A stretch of 64,000 nt of DNA from Salvia splendens (taxonomy: Eukaryota; Streptophyta; Magnoliopsida; Lamiales; Lamiaceae). Shown here in pieces: positions 1-11,855 of the stretch. The notes under the pieces were generated by a model. It had not been told where the DNA came from and ran no database searches. It saw only the letters and a program-made list of their open reading frames with translations. The first letter of the stretch is position 1, and each line of letters starts with the position of its first letter. Both the position numbers and the translations under genes were made by a program. The DNA lies in assembly GCF_004379255.2 (NCBI RefSeq), contig NC_056039.1, forward strand, positions 33,865,883 to 33,929,882. Reading direction: 5' to 3'.

Positions 1-2718
1 TTTATACTATATTTGATAGTAAATAAGAAGCACCCATAAGTTGAGGGCAAATTATATTAGTCTTTTGCTTTTTTAGGATGCTTCTATTTGTGTCCCATAA
101 TTTTAGTTGGGACACTAACAATAAAAACACTATATGAAGCGTTTATGGTATAATTAGACACACAAATTAGCTTCCTTAAGTAGCATTAAAAAGTGTCCTT
201 ATCTAATTTTTTGTTGTACACTAACATTTTATATCAATTTCTTCAATTTATAACTTTTTCTATCATATTTCTTCATTTTTTCAAAACTTGCGTTAATTTC
301 AAGTATAGCAATTTTGCCAAACAAAATGAGAATAAATTTGTTACTCGGGTCAAATTTTACTAGTATATGACGTACACATCATCTATTATTCTAAATTCTA
401 CGCAAGAATTTGACAAGCTAATTCAACTTTCAAAAGCCACAATTTTTTTACTGATGGCCAATATAAATGACCATCTCAATTATTTTAAGAAATTACTCTA
501 GAGTTGGACCCATAAAACTATTGTTAATTTTTATACTATGTATTAAGGAAAATTCAATGGCGTAAGTCTAAGACTAGAGTTGCCGTAAACTGATAATTCA
601 TCAATTTTACAGTCAAAATAGATCTTTATTTTGGTTTCTAATTAAATAAATATGCCCTGTGTATGTTGCTTAATTAAAATACCAAAACCGACCCCCCCCC
701 CCCAAAAAAAAAAAAAAACTTGAAAAAGACCATCACACGATGATATGTATAGGCTAACCTATGAGTGCAATTTAATTACTACAATCACTTTTCCTCTCAA
801 ATTAGTTATATGATAGATGATACAACAGTTCAACTAATCCAAACCAGTCACTGATCATAATGCTGTGAAGGTTATAATGTCTTATTTTCTGTTCATTTTT
901 TTGCGCAAAACATACCGGAGACTTCTGCTTGCCCGGTAAATTACTGAGCATTGATTTATCGGGCAACCTTATGATTTTTTTTTCTGATTTTTTTCGCGCC
1001 AATAAAGACTGATCACTTGACTTGCTTGAGTTAGTAGTGACATTTATCAGGCATTCATGTAATGTCTCAACTTAATTTTCCTCTTTTTCAACTGAATTAT
1101 TTCGCTTGAAAGTGCTTGCTAGTAGGAAAAGATGCTCGCTAAATGCTGAAAATGTGCTTAATAATTAGTGAGCTTAACCCTGCTCTTTTTTTAAAAAAAT
1201 TATTATTATAGTAGATGGAGTTGGTCATTTATTTGAACTTTTAAAATCATACGCTAACAGTGGTGAATGGATGATGGAACAACTAAATATAATTTTTTAA
1301 TTCTAATATACTTAACTTGTCACAATTAACAGCCTAACAACCTGGATCTCTATCACTGATTAAATGTATTCTGCTCGATCAATTTTTAATTAACATAGTC
1401 AACTGGGATTTGATTAATTACTTGATCTTATCATAGCTGTTGTTTACACGTCCTTTAGATCTTTAACATTTTTATTATAAATGTGTTTATGTAAATATAC
1501 TACACGAACATGACGTTTCATAAAAAAAGCAAACACTTGAAAACGGACCGACTCCAATAAATTTAGCCTTTGGAGCTGCCGCCGACTCCATGTACAATGC
1601 CAAAACTCTGTCCTGGCCCTTTGTGATTCGGGTTCGTTTCTATTTGTTGTCTGTCATCTAATGCTACCGATGACTGTAGGTTGATCCGTTGATGCACCGC
1701 CTCTATCTTCCGATGCCTAAGTTATAACGAAAACTTACAAAGGAAACAAAGAAGTAATGGGAAAAAAAAAAAAAAAAAAAGTAATGGGCCTAAGTAAGAT
1801 TCACTTGTACACATACTCACACAATAGATGGGCTTTTAAATATGTTAACATTTGGAGTATTTTAAATTAAGTAACCAATAATTGTTGGGCCCATAATGTG
1901 AAGCTAATATCGACTCAGAGTACTAAACGCAAAATAGAAAACCGTCGTTTTAGCCAGTTAGTTTAGGAGTTTTTTTTTTGGTTCGTAAATTTTTTTCTGG
2001 AAATATATTTTAGCTTATATATATATATAAATACTTTAGTGGGCAATAAGTAAAAAATTAAACCATCACAAACTATTTTTTAAGTAGAAGTATTACTATT
2101 TTTCCCTATAGATACTTCTGTGATAATTTATTTATTATACAGGTATGCGATTAAATATTTTAATTGAGTTGGAGTGGTATTACGCCTTTAAATTATGAAT
2201 TAAACCAAATAATTTAGAAGGGGTCTTAGCTTCGAAATCGTTGGTTTGACTCAACCATGATATGCATCAGCATATTATATAAGTTGGATCATACTTCAAA
2301 ATTGTGATATTAAAAATGTATATGATCTCAAACTGAATAGGTATTAAAAATGGAAATAAATTAAAAAGAGCGCTGACCCAATTAAATCGGATCATAAATT
2401 TCATAAAGCTCGATGGATATAATTTGAATAATTAAGCTCAAACATTTATAAAAAACATTGTTCCCATTTTGTTTTTCCAAAAAACAGAATAATCACGTAA
2501 GATTTGGATAAAAACATAACATCCAAAATCTTGTTGCCATACAAATCTAACCTTGATTTTGAATTCTTTCAGGTGTACAACAAAAAAAATAAAATAAAGA
2601 AAAAGTCAATCTTATAAATATTTATTATCACTATTTCAAATATCAACTCTAAATAAACATAATATTTTATTCTGTTTACAATTATTTTACCAATTGACCC
2701 ATCACCCAAAATAATTCT
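1..2718. other. AT-rich intergenic DNA, no supported gene
   Basis: No convincing gene is seen. There is a poly-C/poly-A tract near 690-718 and an A tract near 1762-1779. On the minus strand 1563-1716 is a roughly 50-codon open stretch ending in TAA and preceded by a possible splice acceptor. It could be a gene relic, but I recognise no family and do not call it. Confidence 0.5.
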
Positions 2719-2726
2719 GTTTGATC

Positions 2727-3862
2727 TAGACCTGCCCGCGGTTCATGAACCGGCGGTTTCGGTTCGGAACCGCCGGTTCCGGTTTTGGGAAATATGGAAC
2801 CGGAACCGAACCGTGAGGCTGTTTCACGGTTTCGGTTTCGGTTTCAGTTCCGAACCGCCGGTTTTCGAACGGTTCGTAGCGGTTTAGGTTCGGTTTCACG
2901 GTTTTTTTCCTTAATATTTTTTTGCCATGTAGTCTGAAATTATAAAATAAATTGGAACAAGGAAATGTATAGTTTAAATTGAATTAAGACGAATAATGTG
3001 AAAATGATAACAAATTTACAATTTACATATACAAATTACAAAGTGATATAAATAGGGGGAAATGGGTTCAATTTGAATTTAAAATCAGCATTAAAATAAA
3101 TAAATAAATAAAAATAAAAGAAATGGTGTTTTGTGCAATCAATTTTGAATAGTGCAGCCATCACGCCAACTAATCAATTTTGAAGACTACAAATTCATTA
3201 ACCAATGTTAATTAGAGTATTATGCTTTATTAAAGTAATCAATTATTCTAAGTTTTATTAAACAATGCTCGACAAATATTTATTAATAATGATCCATACT
3301 CCATAGACTTCATACGAAAAAATTGTGTAATTAATAAAATCGGAAATAGTATTATAAAGTTATTACCATAATCAATAGTCCATACTCCATAGACTCCATC
3401 TTGTAATTTAGTTTAATTTTATTTTATTATGTTTCCAAATTACCATCCAATTTTACCAAATAATATTATAAAGTTATTTTTGCTGCAAAAGTTTGTCCCA
3501 CATTATTGTTTCCACGAATATTACCAAATCCAAAAATAAAAGGTACTTATAAAAGTATAAAACTCAAAATCCGGATCATTCAACAATGTTTTATTTAATG
3601 GAGTATAGTTTTAATATAAGGATTAACTATGTTTAAATTTATCATTGCATTGGTTGTTCGGAATCGTGAAACGACGGTTCGGAACCGGCGGTTCGGTTAC
3701 GGTTTCGGTTCGAAAAATTTGGAACCTGAACCGAATCACGGTTCTAAAATTCACGGTTTCGGTTCAGGATGTTTCCCGCGGTTTCGGTTAGGAACCGTAA
3801 CCGCCGGTTACGGTTTCGGTTTCGGTTTTAACCGCCGGTTCGGTAAACCTTGGCCAGCTCTA
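2727..3862. mobile_element. Non-autonomous hAT-type element
   Basis: A 1136-bp insertion is flanked by an exact 8-bp duplication, GTTTGATC, at 2719-2726 and 3863-3870. The ends are imperfect inverted repeats: the left starts TAGACCTGCCCGCGG and the right, reverse-complemented, starts TAGAGCTGGCCAAGG. Both then run into many copies of short GGTTCGG/AACCGCCGG words, which fit subterminal transposase-binding repeats. The core is AT-rich with no transposase. The 8-bp duplication and subterminal repeats are hallmarks of hAT elements. The open frame at 3629-3868 is just repeat sequence read as protein. The element ends about 400 bp upstream of the MYB start codon. Confidence 0.85.
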
Positions 3863-4258
3863 GTTTGATCTATATTAAATTGTATGTTGTCCCTTCACAC
3901 CATTTACCAAGAAACTTCCTTATATAGAAAGTTTACTTTCCCCTCTCAAACACAAAAATTAATTCATATATACTAATATTCATTATTTTTCTAATGTTCA
4001 ACTACCTATCAAACATGACCCACATTTCCATTTTGATCAACTACCATTCTCCATTTCCATACCTTTTTCTTATATTCAACTACCCTTTAAATTCTCCCAT
4101 AAAGCAGATCAAACAATCTTTTTTATCCAATATATTTTGCAATAATATTGCACTTCCCATCCTAAGACTAATACTCACACACACTATCACAAACAGTATT
4201 TCCCATAAATAGCCAAAAATATTTCACCTTCTTGAAAATACATCAAGAAACCCTAAAA

Positions 4259-4804
4259 ATGGCTGGTGATCAGCTGCAGAAGGCCGAGACCTCCGACGAC
4301 ACGGTGACTATCAGCTCCATAGGTGACAGAAACTATCTGAAACTTATAATTTGCTACCCTTTTCTTTTTAATTTTTTCATATATGCATTAATAGATGGTG
4401 TTTTATTAAAAAGCATATGAAATTAGGTTATTTATTCACTCAAATAGGTGAATTATGTTGATTAATATCGAAATAAATATTTTTTTTGGTGAAGTAGAGG
4501 ATTTGGTAGCTGCTGATGAAAATTCAATCAGTGAAGCAGCAAAGAAGCTTGAGATTTCTGAAGATGAGGAAACCCTAATTATCAGAATGTTTAATTTGGT
4601 TGGAGACAAGTATTTTTCCCCTTAATTAGTCTCTGTTTAACCACTACTCTTTTATATTGTTGTGATATATATTTATTTAAAATAGATTTAATTTAACAAA
4701 AGTATTTTAGGTGGTCTTTGATTGCTGGAAGAATTCCTGGAAGAAGTGCTGAGGAAATTGAGAAGTACTGGAATTCCAGACATTCTACTAATCAAAACAA
4801 ATGA
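4259..4804 (+). CDS. Single-repeat R3-MYB, CPC/TRY/ETC-like
   Basis: Three exons (4259-4322, 4498-4609, 4711-4804) with GT-AG introns join in frame to 89 aa. The C-terminal half is an R3 MYB repeat (about residues 43-83) with the family signature LVGDKW then [10 protein letters not shown] and AEEIEKYW. Tryptophans are at 60 and 79. CPC/TRY/ETC proteins are short MYBs without an activation domain. They compete with R2R3-MYBs for R-type bHLH partners and repress trichome fate or promote root-hair fate. The bHLH-contact motif [DE]Lx2[RK]x3Lx6Lx3R is kept at L48, R51, L55, L62 and R66, but its first acidic residue is T47. The N-terminal half (residues 22-42, rich in A, E and K) does not resemble the usual leader. 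The start is the first ATG, shortly after a TATA-like ATAAATAG at 4205-4212; another TATA-like site is at 3920-3927. The three-exon layout matches the family. Confidence 0.85.
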
Positions 4805-5970
4805 TAAAATATAATTTGGTATCTTCATGGATATAATGTTTCTGACCAGATTAAAGTAGGGAATTTCTAATTTATATTACATTAATTAGCGGATTGTGAT
4901 CTTTCACTATGTTAGTGGAACTATAATATTTGAGTTGTCTTTTTATGAATATTTGACCAAAACATGTTTAGGTCGTTTGTGATATGTGATGTTTCAGTTG
5001 TGAAAAATTCTACTAAGCCCCCCAAGTTTCTCTTACAACCAATAGATTGGAAGATCTGATCAGTCACCATAAATGAGAAATCATTATTAATTTTAAAAAA
5101 TTGTATATATACTAAGTAATCGCATATGAACATTTTGTCTATGTATGAGAATGTTGCATGTCATTTGATCTATACATGTTTACCAGCTAGTATCGTTACA
5201 TTATGATTAAAGTATTAAGGAGTATTATATAGTAATATTTAAAGTTATGTTCCCTAAATTAACTACTACCACAGTATATTTTAGATTAGTTCTTAGTTTT
5301 CACTAAATTGGATTTTTATAGTGACCCCATGCGAATTTTGTTATAATAGTTTTGATTTTGCCCATTATGAGAGATAATTATAAAAAACTAAAAAAATTTA
5401 ATTTTATATTCTAGTTTCAAAAGTTATGACGTTGAGTCGAAGAAACGTTATGATTTAAATGTTAATTATGTCTCTTTAATGTATAGTGATCAATGCTTAA
5501 CCACGTCTCAATGCATAACTAGAGACCATATCTCAAGCATTAAATCAATAAATTGGAATTTTGTTGGATTATGAAAACACAGGAGTTCACTATAATAACG
5601 TTTTAGTTCACTCTGTTTTCTTAAATTCGTGTTATGAATTAAAATGTTTTTATAGTGAACTAAAACGCTCTTATAATGAACTACAACACCTTTATAATGA
5701 ACTTAATGTTTTCGGATCTGAAATTTTTAAAATTCAATATCAACCTTCTATTCTTTAAACTAGTGGTTGTGATTCGATCTCAAGCTATGCACTAAAGATG
5801 TAGTGGCTCTATAACACTACTCTCTCTCTATACGAAATGGGATACAATAGTTTAAATTGCACCAAAAATATTTAGAACTCGGATCGAATAACATGACTTT
5901 GATTGAGATAATCAACTTCGTTTATAGAAAGATCTTCTGAAATTATTTGAACAAAAGGACATAAAAGATA
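4805..5970. other. Intergenic DNA downstream of the MYB gene
   Basis: AT-rich with no supported gene. It contains an inverted and tandem repeat at 5583-5704, listed separately. Confidence 0.5.
5583..5704. repeat. Inverted repeat with 21-bp tandem units
   Basis: The left arm (about 5583-5611) carries TTCACTATAATAACGTTTTAG. The right arm (about 5648-5704) carries two full 21-bp units and a partial third, starting TATAGTGAACTAAAACGC and TATAATGAACTACAACACC. These are reverse-complement related to the left arm. It looks like the end of an unclassified repeat or MITE. The open frame across it has no protein support. Confidence 0.55.
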
Positions 5971-6221
5971 CTCCCTCCGTCCCCAATTAAGAGTCACATT
6001 TTGACTGGGCACGAGTTTTAAGAAATGTAAAGAAAAGTTGGTTGAAAAAGTTAGTGGAATGTGAGACCCACTTTTTATATTGGTTTTATAATAAAATGTG
6101 AGTGAAGCGAGTTAGTGGAATATGGGTCATACTTACCATTTATGGTAAAAATGAAGTGTGAATCTTAATTAGGGACGGACCGAAATGAAAAAATGTGACT
6201 CTTAATCGGGGACGGAGGGAG
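5971..6221. mobile_element. Stowaway-type MITE
   Basis: A 251-bp element with ends CTCCCTCCGTCCCC and GGGGACGGAGGGAG in inverted orientation. It is flanked by TA at 5969-5970 and 6222-6223. These termini and the TA target are those of Tc1/mariner-derived Stowaway MITEs. There is no coding capacity. The copy at 21309-21560 is the same family in the opposite orientation. Confidence 0.85.
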
Positions 6222-6370
6222 TAATTAATTACTTAATCAGTTATGGCATCATTGAAATTCTATATCCCACTCATGATATCATAGGATGCAAAAATAGGCA
6301 CCCTAACCCTATGCATGTGCATTACTCCACAATTTTATGTTAAGGAAAGTAAAAAAACTTTATTGTATGT

Positions 6371-6493
6371 GTTGGAATTTTTGCATGTTAAAAGTCGAAG
6401 AGAGTCGGTTGTTTTAAAAGTTAGTTGGCACGTTGGAATTTTTGTTTTTAAAAGTCGAAGAGACAGTCAGTTGTTTTAAAAGTTAGTTGGCAC
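6371..6493. repeat. Tandem duplication of about 61 bp
   Basis: Two head-to-tail units (6371-6431 and 6432-6493) begin GTTGGAATTTTTG and end GTTAGTTGGCAC, with a few substitutions and a short indel. The second unit stops 7 bp before the left end of the decayed hAT element. Confidence 0.8.
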
Positions 6494-6657
6494 AAACCAT
6501 CATTGGCGTATACCAGGATTTTTGATACGGGTACGACTTCGACAATAAATAAATATATAACATGACAAAAAAACTAATGGAAATAATATAGTATTCTGAA
6601 ACAATGTTTAGTTCTAAATCTATAGAATTCAAAATATAAAAGAAAAATACATAACAT

Positions 6658-9600
6658 CTAGTTTATTTTTCGACGTGTCTTCATTTCTTCAAAACGTTTG
6701 ACTACAACGTCATCAGAAACTTGTAGAAATATATCTTTTTCAATGAAAGTGACCAAACAATCATTCAAAGATTGATCACCCATCCTATTTCGCAACTTAC
6801 TCTTCACAAACGTCATTCCGGAAAACACTCTCTGTACACTTGCAGTAGCAACCGGAAGAATCAAAATCAACTTTATAAGCAAAAACACAAGAGGATAAGC
6901 GACATCTCTCTTTGTTTCAACAAGTTTCATCAGAAGAGAACCAATATCTTGTAAATTTTGAAAGTGACATACTTGGATTTTACATGGTTTTACAGGGTGG
7001 TTTTGTATGAATTTGATCATATATCATCTATTATTAGGCATGTTTATATCTACTTCTCTATTATGTTGGTATGTTGACCAATTTGTTAAGAATGTGTAGA
7101 AAAATGTGTAAAATAGGTGGATGTGCAGCAGCCTTGGTTTGAGATAATTTTACTGGAAATTTTGAATTCCAATCAACCCCCAATTCATATAATTCTCTTC
7201 GTCTTCGAAAGAGTTTTGCGTGGGTATCTTAAACACCTCAATCGGAGCTCTGTAGAAGAAGTTATGGCCGTTTTACAAGCACTGCGCTGTCCAGAAAATC
7301 TCACGCGGCCGGGTGATTTTTTACCCTATAATTCCACCCGGCCGGGTGTCGCAAATTGAGCGCTGGGAGGTCAGAAACTGGTCGAAAATCATCACCCAGC
7401 CGGGTGATTTTTACCCTTTATAATTCCACCCGACCGGGTACGTTGTTTTGGCATATTTTTATGCCAAAATGCGATTTTTGATGGGATTAAAAGGAGAAAA
7501 AGCATAGGGTTCAATCTATTTTACACTTACCGCCAAACACACATTCTCTCTCTCTCCGAAGAACTCTTGGAAGAAGATTGAAGATTCAAGCTTCAATTCC
7601 TCCGCCAATTGTAATTCGTATCATGAATTCCATTATTTTTCTTAGTTTTGGTTTGTTTTCTACCATGAACATGAGTAGCTAAGCACCTTTCATGTAGAAT
7701 TCTTGGTGAAGATGCATTGATTTATAGTTTTAATTCAATTGACTTCGGTTTATCTTGCTCTTGCAATTGTTTGAATTATTCTTGTGTTTTTTCCTATCAA
7801 TTGCTTGATCACCAATTGGGAGTGTTAGGGTTTCTTAGAGTAATCGAGAGATGAAATATTTAATCTTGAAAGAGGAATAATTCACACCTTAATTCAATAG
7901 AACTCGGGAGAGTTGAGGTTTTGAGTGAGATCATTAATCTAATCAAACTGTTAGGAGTTAGGTCTAAGAAATATAAGGGGACTTCAATTATTACACCTAA
8001 TCTACGGATTTCTCACCTCGGGAGGGGGCTTAATCTACAATCGTGATTGATTCAACAATTCTGGAGACTTTAAATAGTAAATCTATTTCAATTGGGTTAG
8101 ACTATGAGTTGCGCATCGTATCCCGGAATTCTGCATATTTCTCCATTATCTTATACAACTTGCTTAATTACTTTCTTGTTTAAATGTTTTAATTTAATCT
8201 CTGAATTTATATGCTTTTAGTAGTTGGTAGTTTCAAAACCCAAAATTTCCCGATTGTCTGGATAGTAGTCGAAATTTGTTCGTGGTACTTAGGTTTACAC
8301 TTAATTGTCTCTGTGGGATACGATATACTCTTGCTTGCTAAATGCTACAATAACCCCGTACACTTGCGGGTATTAATTGGGTAAAATAAAGTTGAGTCAG
8401 AAAGTCACTATCATTTTTCATATCTTCGATGAATATATCAAGTTGGCACTCAATAGCCATCAATTTACAGTTTGAAAAGTCGGAAGGATAAAAAGTGGCA
8501 AGTTTAAGAACCTTTTTCTTGTCAAAAGAAGAGAAGTTATCTTTAGGATTGAAGCAAGCCATGCACCTAATCAACTCCATATTGACCTCATCAAATCGGT
8601 TATCAAGTTCTTGAAGTAATAAATCAATTACCTTCATAAACACATCAACCCGAAAATGATGGAGATACGAAACATCTTTAACAAAACGCTTTGATCTTCC
8701 TTGAGGGATATATTGAGCTTCCATATCTAGAACAACAATGCCAAGATTGTTGAATCTCACATCCGACATCTCTCATTTTCTGTAACTGGTCCTTAGTTAA
8801 AGTGACGAGCCTCATAGCATTAATAATATCTTGATCCCTTCTTTGTAAAGCAAGACACAAATCATTAGTGTACCCAAAATAGTGGTCATTAGCTGTGCCA
8901 TAAAACTAAAATCAAATGACTCTATTGAGTACAAAACGCCTTGAGCTTTTGCCTTATCATCTAAAGAACCCTTCTTCCCAATTATCACTAGAACATTAAC
9001 AATTGCAGAAAACAAGTCCATGACATTCAAAAGAGTCTTGTAGTGAGAACTCCAACGAGTGTCTCCAGGCCTTTTCAAACCAAGTTCTTGATTCAACCTC
9101 GTCCTTGTTTCAAGTTCGTCAATCTCTAAGGCTTTAGCGATTTTTTGTGCTTGAATTTCACGAATCATTTCCCTTCTCTTACAAGAAACTCCAATTACGT
9201 TCAACAAAATTGCAATAGTATCAAAAAGCCAAATACACTCATCGTTCCTTTTGGAAATGGCTACAAGAGTTAGTTGAAGCTGGTGCGCAAAGCAGTGGAT
9301 GTAGTAAGCACTTGGAGTATCTTCCATAATCAAAGTCTTAAGTCCATGTATCTCACCCTCCATGTTACTAGCCCCATCATATCCTTGTCATCGAATCTTA
9401 GATAGACTCAGTAAATGTTCAGAAAGCAAAGCTAAAATTGCACTTCTAAGAGACAAATCTATTGTATCAGCGACATGCACATGACCAATGAATCGTTCAA
9501 CTACCTTTCCACTTTTTTTTTCAATATAGCGCATGCAAAGGACTAATTGTTCCTTTTGCGACACATCGCTTGATTCATCGGCTAATATAGCAAAGCAGTC

Positions 9601-10479
9601 CTCACCAAGATCATCCACAATTCGCTTAGTTGTTTATTTAGCACAACAATTGATAATATCCTTTTGAATAATTGGAGATATCAATTGACAATTTACAGGT
9701 GCATTTTCCATAGTCACTTTTGAAATAGTTTCATTATGTGTCCTCAACCATTTCAAGAGTTCAAGAAAATTTCCCATGTTAAGGGATTCTTCACTTTCTC
9801 TATGCCCACGAATTGCCAAGCCTTGTCGCAATAGATAACGTAAACAAGAAATTGAAGCCCTGAAGCGAATATCATACTCTCTTTTAATCACATCACTGAC
9901 ATTATCTAAAGAAACAAGAATAGATTTTTTTCCATCCCTTAGGTTCACATATTTCTCATAAGCACGATTATGAGCACTTCTGACCCCACCAACATGTTTA
10001 ATAAATCTATCTGGCTTATTCCATGACTTAAATCCTTTATTCACAAACGCGTCTCCCCCCGCATTTAGTCCAACTTCATTCTTGAACAAGTAGCAAACAA
10101 AACAAAATGCAGCATCTTCTTCCATGCTATATTCAAGCCAATCCCATTTATCATACCATGAAGTCATAAATCGACGCGAACCTCCAATTTCTTTTCGAGG
10201 AAATTTATGATTTTTTGGTTGACAAGGTTTTCTAAGAATATAGGCTCTTCTAACTGCATCTCGCTCATGTGGAGGATACTCCATTATGTCTTTTCTTTTC
10301 CTAGGATATTGAGGAACGTATTCAACATCATAAATCAATTCTTTCTCGCGAGATGACACACTAGTATTTGAAGGAGACACATTATCAATTAAAGCAGGAG
10401 TGCTTGAAGCTGGAGTGTTTGAAGCACGAGATTTTCTCTTTTTGGAGATAAATTGTCGAAGATCGGATTGTTTCCTCAT
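6658..10479 (-). pseudogene. hAT transposase pseudogene (TTF zinc finger/DUF4371 type)
   Basis: Read from 10479 leftwards, the product starts MRKQSDLRQF and keeps a TTF-type zinc-finger region (WLEYSMEEDAAFCFVCYLF, 10150-10080). The catalytic-core block DDLGEDCFAILADESSDVS lies near 9610 and the C-terminal dimerisation block (LPVATASVQRVFSGM) near 6855-6810. It is broken by an in-frame TAA near 9635, an in-frame TGA near 9387, and frameshifts near 8870 and 8770. A solo LTR (6965-8399) also splits the codons for DSDF and QNLQDIG. Intact relatives cut and paste DNA with an RNase-H-like fold; this copy cannot make a full protein. ATG at 10477-10479 is chosen because the reading upstream of it does not look like the family. 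Confidence 0.85.
6965..8399. mobile_element. Solo LTR, probably Ty3/gypsy (Tat/Athila-like), inside the hAT transposase
   Basis: A 1435-bp sequence starts TGACATAC and ends GAGTCA, with TGAC/GTCA as terminal inverted repeat. It is flanked by an exact 5-bp duplication GAAAG at 6960-6964 and 8400-8404. Removing it and one duplication copy restores the hAT frame across the junction. The 3' part contains CTCTGTGGGATACGATA and CCCGTACACTTGCGGG, words usual near the end of long plant gypsy LTRs. Near 7303-7440 is a cluster of direct and inverted CCGGCCGGGTG words. With no internal region or second LTR, it is best read as a solo LTR left by recombination. The 80-codon open frame at 7117-7359 is not supported as a gene. 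Confidence 0.85.
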
Positions 10480-11376
10480 TATTTTTAATTTTCTGCAAAT
10501 ATATTCAAAATCATTATAAACTAAACTTATAAATAATTGAAGCACAAATATTAACATTACAAAACAATACAATTAAGCTTTAAATTGAAACTGTAAATTC
10601 TAATATTATACTCTCTAAAATAATACTAGTAAAGAATTGAGAATTACATTCTTATATAGTGAATCACGGCCGTTTACATTCCCTAGACAATAAAAAATAG
10701 CTTTAATCTCAATTCTCAAATAATTTGACATTATTGAACTACTATATGTAATTGTATTTGCATCAATTTTTCTTGGAAACTGAAATTGATATCGAAGCAA
10801 TCAAACAAACTTAATAAATTCACCCTCTTTAACACCCATTAATTTACTAACCTTTTCAAAGTAGATAAGTTTGTGGTATCTCTCCTGTCTTTGGAGAACC
10901 GAGGAGAGAGAGAACAAATTCTCAAGTACTCAACTGGCGACTCGACGATTGAAGCAGACCGGAGAGGCGGAAATGACGAACGCTGCACTGCACGCAGTCA
11001 AAGCAGCGACTCGGAGGAGAAAGCTTTTGTCAAGGAACTCAATCGAATCTGGAGGTTTTAATTTGGGCGAAATTAATAAGGCTTGATTTTTTAATTTCAA
11101 TTTTTTTACCTTATGTATTTATTTCCTTCTACAAATTTAATTTAAATCCAAATATCTTTCGAATTTGATCTCTTTTTTTTACCTTTGTGTCATTTTTATT
11201 TCCTTCTATCTCTTCTTAAATATTAATTGTATATTAATAATTTTTCACCAAATATTTAGGGGTACAATATCAATATATAATTAACACAAATAAAGGATAT
11301 GTATAATAGTATTAAAAAAAAATTGGGGTAGCGTTGTACCCCTTGTACCTTACTGTATACGCCACTGGTGGCAGTG

Positions 11377-11711
11377 TGATACGAGCCTTATCTAGTTTAG
11401 CATATCTTCTTTTATTATTTTGTTTAGATATTATAGGGATTTAACATATCTTTTTGTATCCACACATATTATAAATATGTGTGGAGTCTTCCATAATTTT
11501 CAGTCAATCAATATATGAAATTATCATTCTTTTGGCTCAATTGAGTAGCAAATAAGAAACATCTCCTAAGGTTGCCGACGAGGCTGATCTCGCGCTCAAC
11601 CACCACTTTTTGCCGTCCAAGTCACGACCCAACGTTGGGCGCTCGACAACGACGACATCTCGTTTCTTGATTTTGTGTGGAAATCGACGTTAAGGATTTA
11701 GGTCCTTAACA
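11377..11711 (+). repeat. 5' LTR of the non-autonomous element
   Basis: 335 bp, TG...CA ends. An AT-rich stretch TATTATAAATATG near 11467-11480 may serve as TATA box. Confidence 0.88.
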
Positions 11712-11855
11712 ACTGGTGTTTTCATCCCGTGCTCATCCTCCGTTTTCGTCATCCATATTCCCCAAATAAATCACCAATATAAAAAAAAATTAAGTCACAT
11801 CACCTGCCCGATCACCTCCCACTGTCGAGCTTCACCGCCGCCGTTCAACGTCATC

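Larger units (their letters stand above)
6501..11367 (-). mobile_element. Decayed autonomous hAT element
   Basis: The left end reads CATTGGCGTATACCAGG. The right end, reverse-complemented, reads CAGTGGCGTATACAG, giving about 13 matching bases of terminal inverted repeat. Inside is a broken minus-strand hAT transposase and a later 1435-bp solo LTR. The 8 bp outside the ends do not match (CAAACCAT at left, GTGGCAGT at right). The right flank is isocitrate lyase codons for W-Q, while the left flank is not. Either the target duplication has decayed or the left side was rearranged after insertion. Confidence 0.75.

Noticed and set aside
802..1002. 66-codon minus-strand open frame
   Set aside because: Low-complexity lysine-rich start, no domain, no promoter or splice context.
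3629..3868. 79-codon open frame rich in G, F and R
   Set aside because: It is the GGTTCGG-type terminal repeat of the hAT derivative read as protein.
3994..4212. 72-codon plus-strand open frame before the MYB gene
   Set aside because: Lies in the MYB promoter/leader and has no family likeness.
10871..11086. Two overlapping open frames near the right end of the decayed hAT
   Set aside because: Inside the element's 5' non-coding part; no match to transposase domains.
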